Positions 24,616 through 32,291 of a DNA stretch of 64,000 bases are shown piece by piece (the first letter of the stretch is position 1; the number at the start of each line of letters is the position of its first letter). The stretch comes from Pseudoalteromonas gelatinilytica (GTDB lineage: Bacteria > Pseudomonadota > Gammaproteobacteria > Enterobacterales > Alteromonadaceae). A model generated the notes under the pieces. It was not told where the DNA came from, searched no databases, and saw nothing but the letters and a program-made list of their open reading frames with translations. Made by a program: the position numbers and the translations under genes. The stretch spans positions 80,475-144,474 of the forward strand of contig NZ_LRRU01000020.1 in assembly GCF_001641615.1 (NCBI RefSeq). Reading direction: 5' to 3'.

Positions 24616-26328
24616 CTAATCGTTTGGTGATTTTAATTCTAAATTTCCAATCTTTATATTCTTCCACTTGGGTTTAACCGTTTCGATTTGACCACTTTTG
24701 ATTAATTCTTTGATGTAGTTATCTTTACCAGAGTTAGATGTAGTCATGTATTTTGCAACCCATTGTCCATGTTCTATCACCCACATATCTGCATTTGTTA
24801 ATTCGTTACTCTCTTCAATTGCAATAAACTCAGGCTTGGTATCATCATCTAAATCTATTGCAATTAAGTAATAATCTTTCGTTTGATAAATAGACCACTC
24901 ATATTGTGTTTCTCTTTCGTAAAAACTCTTTACGAGATCGGCAGGTATACTTTCCTTGCTTGGCCAGTAAGTTATCAAACTTTCAAAGTTGGTAAATGAT
25001 CTGTTTTTGTTGGCAAGTTTATGATTTATATACATACGTTCAATAATTGCAATGTGCTCTTTAGGTAGAGTCTTTGATTCATTAATGAGTGTTTGCAGTT
25101 TTAAGTAGCCCTGACGACCTAGTGCATACCCAAAATAATAATAATCAAACTCTTCGAAATTGACTTTACCTTCATCTAAACGAGCGATTTGGCTATTCGC
25201 AGAGATTTGCTGAAAATTTAAAACAGGGGAGTTTACTAATAGCATAAGAGTGAGAACAATAAAGCCCATTGCAATGTTTACTGAGCCTAGAGTTTCTAAC
25301 CATGCGTCTCTTTTTTTTATAATGCCTATCAAGTAACCAAAGGAGAAGCTAGTAAGAACAGACCAGACTAAAATAGCCCAACATCTATCAACAGTTAAGC
25401 CATATTGTTCGATTCTAAGCCAAATTCCGTAAGCAGAAATTAGACTGTAAATGGGTAGTAGCGCAACACCTATAAAAATAAGGCGGTGAATAAGTAGACT
25501 ATAGGGCTTATGCCCTGATCCGTACTGATATACCGCATTTACGCAGAAAAGAGTAAGCGCTTGTAACCACAAAATCAATAAACTACCAGAACCGGTTTTC
25601 CATAAAGAACTCAATCCAGTAAAAGGCAGGGTAACTAAAAACCCTAAAGAGATAACTGTAAGCGTAGGCAGCATAAAGTTAAGTAAAGTTTGTAGCATCG
25701 TAGAAACAGTTTCGACGGTATGTATTATTTTTCTAAAAATGAAGACCGCAAAGCCAAATGCAATATTAAGTACAGGAATGACAAACCAATCTTTTTCTAA
25801 AAGCTCCTTGAAAAAATTAATTTCAAGCACCGCAAATAAACTAGCACCTAAATTTAAAATTCCCCAAAGTGCTCCAATGAATAGGCAGCTAAAAGAGAAA
25901 ACAATGAAGTTTTGCCAAGAGAGCTCAACTAACGAGCTGTAACCAAATTTCTTATTATCGATGTATTGTTGTACATACATAAGTACTTTAAAACAGGCAA
26001 TTAAAGCTGTAAAAATAAACACTGAAATAATATTGCTATTGTTTATAAATGCTTTTGGTTCTTGTTGAAAGCCTACATAAGCACCTAAAAGGGATAAAGT
26101 AATTGAGAATGGCAGTAAAAATTTTATTGTATCTTTTAAATTTGTCTTGGTAATACATAGAGAAACTAAAAGAGGAAAGCTTATAAAAAAAGTTACTAAT
26201 GAAAATAACCAAACAGGGCTTGTTCCGGGCCAAAATTCATTTTCAGCACTACGATAAAGCAACGTAAGAACTATACTTTGAATAAGTGAGAACGAAATTA
26301 TAAGGCGTTTGGGTAAGTGAGTATCCAT
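24616..26328 (-). CDS. DUF4153-like multi-pass membrane protein
   Basis: 570 residues. Roughly residues 10-380 form about ten to twelve hydrophobic helices; the final 190 residues are soluble and acidic. LLPTLTVISLGFLVTLPFTGLSSLWKTG and SAYGIWLRIEQYGLTVDRCWAILV resemble the DUF4153 family. Function unknown. It is more AT-rich than the core genes upstream and marks the beginning of an accessory stretch. A lipoprotein gene lies 21 bp upstream on the same strand and probably shares its transcript. Confidence 0.7.
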   Translation of the reverse strand: MDTHLPKRLIISFSLIQSIVLTLLYRSAENEFWPGTSPVWLFSLVTFFISFPLLVSLCITKTNLKDTIKFLLPFSITLSLLGAYVGFQQEPKAFINNSNIISVFIFTALIACFKVLMYVQQYIDNKKFGYSSLVELSWQNFIVFSFSCLFIGALWGILNLGASLFAVLEINFFKELLEKDWFVIPVLNIAFGFAVFIFRKIIHTVETVSTMLQTLLNFMLPTLTVISLGFLVTLPFTGLSSLWKTGSGSLLILWLQALTLFCVNAVYQYGSGHKPYSLLIHRLIFIGVALLPIYSLISAYGIWLRIEQYGLTVDRCWAILVWSVLTSFSFGYLIGIIKKRDAWLETLGSVNIAMGFIVLTLMLLVNSPVLNFQQISANSQIARLDEGKVNFEEFDYYYFGYALGRQGYLKLQTLINESKTLPKEHIAIIERMYINHKLANKNRSFTNFESLITYWPSKESIPADLVKSFYERETQYEWSIYQTKDYYLIAIDLDDDTKPEFIAIEESNELTNADMWVIEHGQWVAKYMTTSNSGKDNYIKELIKSGQIETVKPKWKNIKIGNLELKSPND

Positions 26329-26349
26329 AGTTTTCTTTATTATAAGTTT

Positions 26350-26874
26350 TTAAAAATGTGCATTTTCGAGTACATCAGAGACAAATTTTGCTGCCTCGCT
26401 ATATGTTCTACCACCCAAGTTTCCGTGGCTACCTTCGGGTGACCAGCTACCAACAACACCAATGACAGGATCATCGTCGCCAAAGCTCATTGTCTTCTCG
26501 TAAGTATAAAACTTAAACCCATCGTTAGATTTTAATATTAAAACAAAAAAACAGTTTGCCATGGCAATTGGTTTTGGGAATTTAATTAACACAGCGTCTT
26601 CTAACACTTCACTACTAATGCCGTTTGCATATTCAATCGAGATAATATCTGTTGCTACTGTTTTTAAATGACTCAAGTCACCTTTTAACAGGTCATCATA
26701 AAATTTCCCCTCTGTTGTAAAAGTCCATTCGGGGAGAATTTTATGTTGAAAGAAATAAATCTTTTGAGACTTAGGTACTTCTGTGGTTTGCAGCGGTTTT
26801 GTTGATAAGTCTTGCTCGGGAGTAGAATTACAACCACACAGAAAAACAATAAAAAATAGTAAATATACTTTCAA
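26350..26874 (-). CDS. Hypothetical lipoprotein
   Basis: The start chosen is TTG at 26872-26874, because AAGGAG lies 5 bases upstream; the frame is open 10 codons further but without a site. The resulting N-terminus (LKVYLLFFIVFLCGC) is a lipoprotein signal with lipobox FLCGC. About 174 residues, no family recognised. A region near residues 75-135 alternates beta-like segments (IISIEYANGI, AVLIKFPKPIAMANCFFVLIL). Likely co-transcribed with the DUF4153-like gene. Confidence 0.68.
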   Translation of the reverse strand: MKVYLLFFIVFLCGCNSTPEQDLSTKPLQTTEVPKSQKIYFFQHKILPEWTFTTEGKFYDDLLKGDLSHLKTVATDIISIEYANGISSEVLEDAVLIKFPKPIAMANCFFVLILKSNDGFKFYTYEKTMSFGDDDPVIGVVGSWSPEGSHGNLGGRTYSEAAKFVSDVLENAHF

Positions 26875-27086
26875 AATAACTCCTTTTAATAAGCTGTACG
26901 TCAAAGGCTTAAGTTTATTGTTTGTTACTGGAAAATTAATTTTTATTAAGCTGTTCCCATATTTCCACTACAAACATCTAAAGTAAACAGGTAATTGAAG
27001 TAACTGAAAATATTTAACTAAATTCAGATTATTAGGCAATGAAACTCAATAATACAGTGCATGTATTGCAACAGTAGAGCAGCACA

Positions 27087-27389
27087 TTGGCTATTTTCAA
27101 CAAGGACTTGCTCAAGAATATAGATAATGTCGTTGATATATTTCTATTCGCCTGCGAGCCACTGCGCCACCAAGGTGAGTATGACTTTGCAAATAGCGAC
27201 TTACCAAAACGCATTAAAGAACTTGGCCTTAAAATGAGCACCGCTTCAGAGCATTGGCACGCACCACCGGTAGATGCCTTGTTCGTTCACAGAAAACTAG
27301 CAGGCCTGTTTTTAATCGCCGTAAAGCTAGGCGCAAAAGTGAATGTGAACAGTATTTTTAAGGAGTTTGAAGTACAGATGGATAAATAA
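27087..27389 (+). pseudogene. 3' remnant of an ABC1/AarF-family kinase gene
   Basis: The frame encodes FACEPLRHQGEYDFANSDLPKRIKELGL and PPVDALFVHRKLAGLFLIAVKLGAKVNVNSIF, the C-terminal end of ABC1/UbiB-type atypical kinases (family length is over 400 residues). Only about 90 residues remain, the kinase core is absent, and the first possible start is a TTG without a clear ribosome site. It is a truncated leftover, probably cut when the accessory DNA to its right or left arrived. Confidence 0.65.
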
Positions 27390-27543
27390 TTGAAAGGAGT
27401 TTGGGGTAACTTATTTTTGCCCCAGGATGAACGACGAGCGCATTTTCTGAATATCTTTAAGTACTAATAGAAAAATTAGAGTTGGCGATGCTTTAAGTTA
27501 TTTGTTACTAATAGACTTATTTATACATGCGCGTAACATCGGC

Positions 27544-27579
27544 AGAAAGATACGGGACGAGCGCACTATAAAATTGTTA
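27544..27579 (+). repeat. Cassette-junction element, copy 1
   Basis: A 36-nt stretch from AGAAA to the cassette core GTTA. The same length and layout recur at 30300-30335 and 41875-41910; all three keep AGAAA at the 5' end and TAT(A/T)AA just before the final GTTA. This copy sits between the ABC1 remnant and the first cassette gene, inside the 208-bp gap 27390-27597, which otherwise holds only a small GGGGTAAC/TTTGCCCC-type hairpin near 27403-27423. Confidence 0.5.
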
Positions 27580-27597
27580 TGTGCTAGGAGGTTTCCG

Positions 27598-27951
27598 TTG
27601 CGTGTCGCTTTGCTTTTGATGTTGATTATTCTTTTCGGATGCTCAGAGCAACAAAATATTGATATTCAAGCAATCAAAGAGGCGAAAGACGCGTGGAATG
27701 TAAAAATTGGCGCCCAACTTCAAGCATCTACTGACTATTCTGATTTAGAAGTTTGGCTAAATGCTCATGCTATGAAAAATGATATGCAAAAAAACTTTGG
27801 TGGTGATTCAAATTCAGCCGAATTAGAGAGATTAAAAAGCAAGATAGTCCCTAATTGCTATACCAGTTTGTTTTTGCGCTTTGCAGTGAATGATTCATCC
27901 CAAGTGGCAAGTCATAAAATTAGTGCTACTCAAGTATGTAGGTATAAATAA
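27598..27951 (+). CDS. Cassette-encoded hypothetical lipoprotein
   Basis: The start is TTG at 27598 because a perfect AGGAGG is 6 bases upstream. 117 residues; LRVALLLMLIILFGCSEQQ is a lipoprotein signal (lipobox ILFGC). The mature part is charged and helical with two Cys near the C-terminus (VPNCY, TQVCRYK). No family recognised. First gene of the cassette array. Confidence 0.65.
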   Translation: MRVALLLMLIILFGCSEQQNIDIQAIKEAKDAWNVKIGAQLQASTDYSDLEVWLNAHAMKNDMQKNFGGDSNSAELERLKSKIVPNCYTSLFLRFAVNDSSQVASHKISATQVCRYK

Positions 27952-27956
27952 AGCAC

Positions 27957-28060
27957 ATAAAAACGCATCAATGAATGGACGTCTAAAGCTTGGCTAGCGC
28001 TCATTCCTCGCTAATTTTAGCAAGCTTAATCCGCTCATTATGCGGGCTTTGGCTCTAATA
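27957..28060 (+). repeat. attC-like site 1 (degenerate)
   Basis: Palindromic core AAGCTTGGCTAGCG against CGCTAATTTTAGCAAGCTT. The outer core boxes are poorly kept (no clear GTTRRRY). Confidence 0.45.
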
Positions 28061-28068
28061 GGTCGGTG

Positions 28069-28338
28069 ATGGATATACCAATTGAAGATGAATTAAAATC
28101 TATTTGTATTGAGATAGTTAACCAAGACTACTCAACTCATCAATGGCTTGAAATAGAGTCGAGCGATATGTTTCAGTCTCCATCGTTTGTTGGTGGCTTT
28201 GACGCTGATGAAGTGGAGTTTTGCTTTAGTTATTTCGATGAGAATCGCACTGAATTTTGGTTTCAGTTTACTTTAGACCAAGCAAAGTCAATTTCAAAAG
28301 GTGAAAGCGTTAAGTTGTCAGGTTTAAAACCTGAATAA
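28069..28338 (+). CDS. Cassette-encoded hypothetical acidic protein
   Basis: 89 residues, acidic, no signal or membrane segment. The start ATG at 28069 is supported by AGG 6 bases upstream; an in-frame GTG lies just before it. Alternating segments (EVEFCFSYFDENRTEFWFQFTLDQAKSI) suggest a small beta-rich fold. No family recognised. Flanked by attC-like sites on both sides. Confidence 0.6.
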   Translation: MDIPIEDELKSICIEIVNQDYSTHQWLEIESSDMFQSPSFVGGFDADEVEFCFSYFDENRTEFWFQFTLDQAKSISKGESVKLSGLKPE

Positions 28339-28343
28339 AAACA

Positions 28344-28443
28344 CATAACAAGTGCCCAAACCAAAGGACGCAAAACAGCAGGCTTGTGCTTCTTCGTCGC
28401 CAATTTTAGCCTGCTATTTGTGCCGTTTACGGCAAGCGTTATA
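28344..28443 (+). repeat. attC-like site 2
   Basis: TAACAAGTGCC at the left pairs with GGCAAGCGTTA at the right; internal CGCCAATTTTAGCCTGCT opposes AGCAGGCTTGTGC. About 100 bp. Confidence 0.65.
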
Positions 28444-28457
28444 TTGCAAGGGGAGCT

Positions 28458-28934
28458 ATGCGTAATCTAATCATTATTTTAGTCGCTTCGGCACTAATAT
28501 CTTGCGTTGGAATTCCTGCTGAAATTTTAAAATCCAAATCAGCTGAGTATAAATTTCCTATTCTGCCTAGTACCGAAAGTACAATCGTATATCTAATATC
28601 TCCGGTTGCATACCAAGAACCGAGTGCGTACCAACAAGTAAAAGTTAACGGCATTAATAGTAAGCTATATTTTGGAGCCTACAGTTCAATTACATTAGCC
28701 GAAGATGCAACTATACAATATCGCTTCAATCACCATTCAAACTTGGTTGATGCTGGTCAATGGAATCAACTTAAAGTAGCAGCTAATAAAAATGAGCTAT
28801 TTTATGTATTAAAGAATGGTTTATTTACTCAAGTATCTAAAGAGCAAGCTGTCGCTCAAATTGTAACCATTGAATATCGGTATTGTGAATATAAACCAAA
28901 GCCTTGTGAGCCAATGGTTTACAATGCAATATAA
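28458..28934 (+). CDS. Cassette-encoded hypothetical lipoprotein
   Basis: 158 residues. Lipoprotein signal MRNLIIILVASALISC (lipobox ALISC), AAGGGGAG ribosome site 4 bases upstream. The mature part looks like a beta sandwich (STIVYLISPVAYQEPS, QVKVNGINSKLYFGAYSSITL, TIQYRF), a pattern common to periplasmic DUF2846-like domains, but I cannot assign a family firmly. The stop codon lies within the TAACAA end of the next attC-like site. Confidence 0.65.
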   Translation: MRNLIIILVASALISCVGIPAEILKSKSAEYKFPILPSTESTIVYLISPVAYQEPSAYQQVKVNGINSKLYFGAYSSITLAEDATIQYRFNHHSNLVDAGQWNQLKVAANKNELFYVLKNGLFTQVSKEQAVAQIVTIEYRYCEYKPKPCEPMVYNAI

Positions 28935-29016
28935 CAATCGCACTAAGGGTGGACGCCAAAAGCTTGGCTGACGCTAATTTTAGCCTGCTATTTTGCGGCG
29001 GTTAGGCAAGCGTTGC
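28930..29016 (+). repeat. attC-like site 3
   Basis: Starts at TAACAATCGC, overlapping the upstream stop codon, has AAGCTTGGCTGACGCTAATTTTAGCC inside and ends at GCAAGCGTTGC; an alternative right core is GGTTAGGC a few bases earlier. Confidence 0.55.
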
Positions 29017-29048
29017 TGTTACCCGAATATTTTAGGAAAGGATTTATT

Positions 29049-29558
29049 ATGAGAGTTGGCTTTTTATTAATACCGTTAATTGTAAGTGGTTGTGCAGGCT
29101 TACCTAAGTATAAAGCTCCTCTAGCAAACCAGCCTACAGCGACACTAAAAATAAATCATGATTTCAATGCGCCTTTTCTTGGTTACTCTACATTTGTAAA
29201 TGTTCACTCTGAAGAGGAATCATGTGGAAAATCGTTTGGTGCGGAAAGTGCAGCTCAATTAGTTATTTTGGATGACAGTAATCCTTTAATTTCGCCATTA
29301 AATCCAGATGGCGTAAATCTTGTTGCTGATAAAAAATACACCTTCATGATTATGTCTGTTGCAGGCATGAGCAATTGTACAACTTACGCTTCATTCAAGC
29401 CAAAAGCAGAGCAGAATTATGAAATAAACGTGTCGGGTAAGTTAGGTGCTTATGACTCATACTGTAAAGCTGAATTAGTCCGTATTGATGGAAAATCAAA
29501 AGAAGCTTCACCTATGCAATTCGATTATTATGGTAATTGCAGAGAATCGAATAACTAA
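29049..29558 (+). CDS. Cassette-encoded hypothetical lipoprotein
   Basis: Start ATG at 29049 with AAGG about 7 bases upstream; the frame is open 12 codons earlier but that stretch is attC-adjacent DNA. About 169 residues, lipobox VSGC (MRVGFLLIPLIVSGCAGL). Four further Cys in the mature part (EESCGK, MSNCTTY, DSYCKAE, YGNCRES) suggest two disulfides. Resembles the previous cassette lipoprotein in style: YKAPLANQPTATLKINHDF and a late TYASFKPKAEQNYEINVSGKL. Function unknown. Confidence 0.63.
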   Translation: MRVGFLLIPLIVSGCAGLPKYKAPLANQPTATLKINHDFNAPFLGYSTFVNVHSEEESCGKSFGAESAAQLVILDDSNPLISPLNPDGVNLVADKKYTFMIMSVAGMSNCTTYASFKPKAEQNYEINVSGKLGAYDSYCKAELVRIDGKSKEASPMQFDYYGNCRESNN

Positions 29559-29560
29559 CA

Positions 29561-29606
29561 CATAACAAGGCACTCAAGCAACGACGCAGCAGAGCTTATC
29601 GTTATG
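29561..29606 (+). repeat. attC-like site 4 (short)
   Basis: TAACAAGGCACTC at the left and CGTTATG at the right, only about 46 bp, the length of the shortest known attC sites. Confidence 0.5.
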
Positions 29607-29622
29607 TTTTAATGGAGGAGTG

Positions 29623-29994
29623 GTGGACTTAGGAAACTGGGATAGCGCAATTATCAAAAGCCTGTCATGGGTAGCCTTAGGAATAATCGTAATAACTTCG
29701 GTTATGGCTTCACTATCTACAACCGCTAGTGATATTGCTGACTTATTTGTATCAAGTTTACTTTTTCTAGGTGTCTATTTACTTGTATCGTTGGTCGGGT
29801 GGCTATGTGTCGGCTTTCCTGTTCATTGGGTAATTTGTAAATATGCAAATGCTTCCTTCAAGATCTATATGGTAGTTAGTATTCTAGTAAGCTTAACGTT
29901 GTATTTTGTTCAAAGTCAGGATTCTGTATTATTTGCGCTGACTGCATTGTCCCAAGCAATGATATTTAGGTTCTATGTGTATAAGAAAACCTAA
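29623..29994 (+). CDS. Cassette-encoded membrane protein
   Basis: About 123 residues with four hydrophobic segments (residues about 13-30, 40-60, 70-88, 95-115). GTG start at 29623 or 29620, both beside GGAGGAG. No charged motifs or family recognised; small four-helix membrane proteins are common cassette cargo. Confidence 0.55.
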   Translation: MDLGNWDSAIIKSLSWVALGIIVITSVMASLSTTASDIADLFVSSLLFLGVYLLVSLVGWLCVGFPVHWVICKYANASFKIYMVVSILVSLTLYFVQSQDSVLFALTALSQAMIFRFYVYKKT

Positions 29995-30088
29995 CAAGCT
30001 GTTTAAGCATGGGACTGCTAAAGCTTGGTTCGATTTCGCTACCTTTGCATTTTAGCCAAACATTAATCAGCCCCTAACTGGGTGTTAC
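29990..30088 (+). repeat. attC-like site 5
   Basis: CCTAACAAGCTG at the left, AAGCTTGG...GCATTTTAGCCAA inside, CCCCTAACTGGGTGTTACC at the right. Confidence 0.55.
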
Positions 30089-30343
30089 CAAGGCCTTTCT
30101 TTTATAGAGCCGTCCTTCGTCTGTACACAATTGCTTTTCTATTTCGTCAAAGAATATAGCTTTTATAGTCAGGAAAACGATCCTATAGCTCTTTCTTGTC
30201 CTAAGAAAAAGCTAAAGCTCCTGCATTTTAGTAGTATTGGCAATTACTTAAGAAGTTTGTTACAAATGAGTCATTCAGAAAAGCGAGCGATACTGTGGTA
30301 GAAAAACACCCGATTTGCTCGCTATAAACATGTTAGGTTTTTA
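30089..30343 (+). other. Cassette unit without a convincing gene
   Basis: 255 bp between attC-like site 5 and the next cassette gene. No plus-strand frame is convincing. A minus-strand open stretch of about 44 codons ends near 30067 (reading ...IKAIFFDEIEKQLCTDEGRLYKRKAL...) but lacks a start. The right end, GCGAGC...GCTCGC with an inner TGTGGT/ACACC, folds into a hairpin and contains the 36-nt junction element at 30300-30335. Confidence 0.4.
30300..30335 (+). repeat. Cassette-junction element, copy 2
   Basis: 36-nt stretch AGAAA to GTTA with the same layout as 27544-27579 and 41875-41910; lies directly before the SUKH-3-like gene. Confidence 0.5.
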
Positions 30344-30781
30344 ATGGACACCGAGCAATATATTCAGAAATTGTTTGACGACTCTGGTTGGTATGAAGGA
30401 AGAAATGTAAAAGTACAAACTAATGTTTTGGATTTATTTAAGCCAGCATACAAAAACGCAATAAGAGTTCTAATAGAATACGGAGGTCTAACCGTAGGTG
30501 AAGTCGCTCCAGGTCGAGACTTTTCAGCGAGTGAAATTTGTTTTTACTCTAAAACTTTTGATTTAGGCAAAGAGTTTGATAAATATTGGACTAACATAAA
30601 TAGCCTCTTCTCTGTTGCCTCAGCTCATCGAGATCACATGCAAATAGTTGTCGATGAATTTAATAACTTTTATATCTTTACAGATCCAGATGAGCAATTA
30701 TATTTCGGTGGCTCGTTTCAAGATACAGTTAACAAAGTCTTACTTGGTATAAATTACGGAAATGCGCTAAGCAAAACCTAA
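30344..30781 (+). CDS. SUKH-3-like immunity protein in a cassette
   Basis: 145 residues. DDSGWYEGRNVKVQTN, VLIEYGGLTVGEV and VVDEFNNFYIFTDPDEQLYFGGSFQDTVNKVLLG follow the SUKH-3 pattern (GWY-x-GR near the N-terminus, a FGGL-like loop, late aromatic strand). SUKH proteins usually neutralise polymorphic or contact-delivered nuclease toxins. No toxin gene is adjacent, so it would be an orphan immunity gene. Soluble and acidic. Its end is followed by an attC-like site. Confidence 0.6.
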   Translation: MDTEQYIQKLFDDSGWYEGRNVKVQTNVLDLFKPAYKNAIRVLIEYGGLTVGEVAPGRDFSASEICFYSKTFDLGKEFDKYWTNINSLFSVASAHRDHMQIVVDEFNNFYIFTDPDEQLYFGGSFQDTVNKVLLGINYGNALSKT

Positions 30782-30876
30782 TTAAGTAATTATGAAAAGG
30801 ACGCAAAACGCTTGGCTTGCGCTCCTTCGTTTCTAATTTTAGCCAAGCTTTATCCGCCCTCTATGCGGCGTTAGGG
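30777..30876 (+). repeat. attC-like site 6
   Basis: CCTAATTAAG at the left and CGGCGTTAGGG at the right; AACGCTTGGCTTGCG opposes CTAATTTTAGCCAAGC inside. Confidence 0.6.
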
Positions 30877-30889
30877 TTACAATCAGACA

Positions 30890-31348
30890 ATGAAGTGGAC
30901 TGAACCTTGGGTTAAATCAATCCAAAATCAAGAAAGATATAGTCTCATTTCAAAAGGGGTGGTAATCAGCTGCCTTATTTGGACGTTGTTTTTCGTTTTT
31001 TTGGCAGTTGTAAGTCTGTTGACTAAAGATGAGTTTATCAATCATCTGGTTAAAACTATTTGGATTGCGCCTGTAGGAGGTTTCATTTTAGCTTGGGGCA
31101 TGTATACGATCAGGTGGCTGTCACCAGTTAAAATTGATTCCGGCCCCAAAGGTATTATTAGAATCAAAGCAGATAATATAACTTCGATACCTTGGAAGCT
31201 GATATCTTCGTATACGTTTATTGTTGACGGCATAGTTTTTAAGTTTACGGATGATAGTGAAATTACATTTTTATTACCGAAAGATATAGATCGAGATCTA
31301 ATATCAAAAGAACTTGAAGCACACTCAATCAAAAAAGGTGTTTTATAA
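30890..31348 (+). CDS. Cassette-encoded membrane protein
   Basis: 152 residues. Two hydrophobic helices (about residues 25-45 and 55-75) are followed by a soluble half with beta-like segments (GIIRIKADNITSIPWKLISSYTFIVDGIVFKFTDDSEITFLLP), the layout of PH-like (bPH/YcxB) membrane-linked domains. That resemblance is tentative. Confidence 0.58.
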   Translation: MKWTEPWVKSIQNQERYSLISKGVVISCLIWTLFFVFLAVVSLLTKDEFINHLVKTIWIAPVGGFILAWGMYTIRWLSPVKIDSGPKGIIRIKADNITSIPWKLISSYTFIVDGIVFKFTDDSEITFLLPKDIDRDLISKELEAHSIKKGVL

Positions 31349-31349
31349 C

Positions 31350-31443
31350 CTTAACAAGGTAAATAAATCGAACAAAAAACATTAGGCTGTTTACGCTCTA
31401 AATTGCAGCCTGCAATTTTGTTCCGTTTATCGCGGCGTTAGGC
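31350..31443 (+). repeat. attC-like site 7
   Basis: CCTTAACAAGG at the left and CGGCGTTAGGC at the right, a good pair of core boxes; inner TTGCAGCCTGCAA palindrome. Confidence 0.65.
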
Positions 31444-31454
31444 ATTAAGGAAGT

Positions 31455-31988
31455 ATGGGCGATAATATGAAGGTCGGAGACTGGGTCAGAAGCTATGGTT
31501 CAGGGATATGGAGAGTTCATCGAATTCTAGAACTCAATGATTTTGATATTCAAAGTCAAACTAACAAACCTAGAACTGTTGTTTTCTCTTCACGGTTTGT
31601 AAACGACGCTTATAAGCGATCCTTTGCAACAGAATGCTGTGATTCAGCATTTGTTTATCATTTGCAACAAGCAGAGCGAGATGAACTCGATTCATTTATC
31701 AATCAGAATATTGATTTATATACTAAATTCAATGCTTATAAACCAAAACCCATTAACGTTATCTACAACGCAAAAATAAATATTCCAGTTTCAAAGAGTA
31801 AATCAGAGTTAGAAGATTTCTTAATTAGTTACCAATCATTATTTTTAGAGCAACTCTTTTGTCAGTTGCATTCTTCAGGTTTAGCATCAAGTGATAACAA
31901 AGGTTGGACGGCACAATTTGTAGCTAAAGATCATGAGGCTGTTGATGGTAAATTAGTGTATAGCTTTTCAACGTTATTGACGTTTTAG
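31455..31988 (+). CDS. Last cassette gene, hypothetical protein
   Basis: 177 residues, soluble. ATG at 31455, with AAGGA close upstream; an ATG four codons later is the alternative. The N-terminus (KVGDWVRSYGSGIWRVHRIL) looks like a small SH3-like or KOW-type barrel; the rest is not recognised. Downstream there is no attC-like site before the tRNA-Pro fragment at 32041, so the cassette is 3'-truncated at the DNA level. Confidence 0.58.
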   Translation: MGDNMKVGDWVRSYGSGIWRVHRILELNDFDIQSQTNKPRTVVFSSRFVNDAYKRSFATECCDSAFVYHLQQAERDELDSFINQNIDLYTKFNAYKPKPINVIYNAKINIPVSKSKSELEDFLISYQSLFLEQLFCQLHSSGLASSDNKGWTAQFVAKDHEAVDGKLVYSFSTLLTF

Positions 31989-32040
31989 ATCTTATAAAAG
32001 TAAGGGTTTTATGTAAGTGTTTGATAGGGATAAGGAAAAG

Positions 32041-32086
32041 ATGGTCGGCATAGCAGGATTTGAACCTGCGACCCCTGACACCCCAT
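32041..32086 (-). repeat. att core, left copy (tRNA-Pro 3' fragment)
   Basis: 46 bp identical to the 3' half of tRNA-Pro (51346-51391), covering anticodon loop side, T arm, acceptor and CCA. The 5' half of the tRNA is missing, so it is an attachment-site duplicate, not a gene. Confidence 0.92.
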
Positions 32087-32240
32087 AAAAATTAACTGTG
32101 TTGATACGTGTACAATCATGACCAAATGTGACCTATCGTGAAGTATCCAAATAAAACCTAAGTTATTGCTGTTGCTAATAATTGCGCTGTAAATTATACA
32201 TAGTGAAGTAACGTGATAAATCGTGAGTTAGAACTAGTTG

Positions 32241-32260
32241 GTGCGATAACTGTGCGATAA
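32241..32260 (+). repeat. Candidate integrase arm sites, island A left
   Basis: GTGCGATAA at 32241-32249 and again at 32252-32260, an 11-bp step. The same 9-mer and step occur near the right end of the island (43314 onwards). Confidence 0.55.
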
Positions 32261-32291
32261 ATTTTTTAACTATGTGTTGGGTGTGCGAAAA

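Larger units (their letters stand above)
27544..31990 (+). mobile_element. Integron-type gene-cassette array without integrase (CALIN)
   Basis: Eight small genes on one strand are each followed by a 45-110 bp imperfect palindrome that begins near TAACAA and ends near GCGTTA or GTTAGGC, the attC layout. Several share an internal AATTTTAGC(C) opposite an AGCTTGGCT segment. No intI-type integrase lies in the window. The 30089-30343 unit has no convincing gene. The last cassette (31455-31988) runs into the tRNA-Pro fragment at 32041 without an attC of its own. The left boundary is uncertain; the first recognisable cassette junction is GTTA at 27576-27579. Confidence 0.72.

Noticed and set aside
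32041..32086. A tRNA-Pro gene at 32041 (and likewise at 43411)
   Set aside because: Only the 3' half is present; D arm and 5' acceptor strand are missing.
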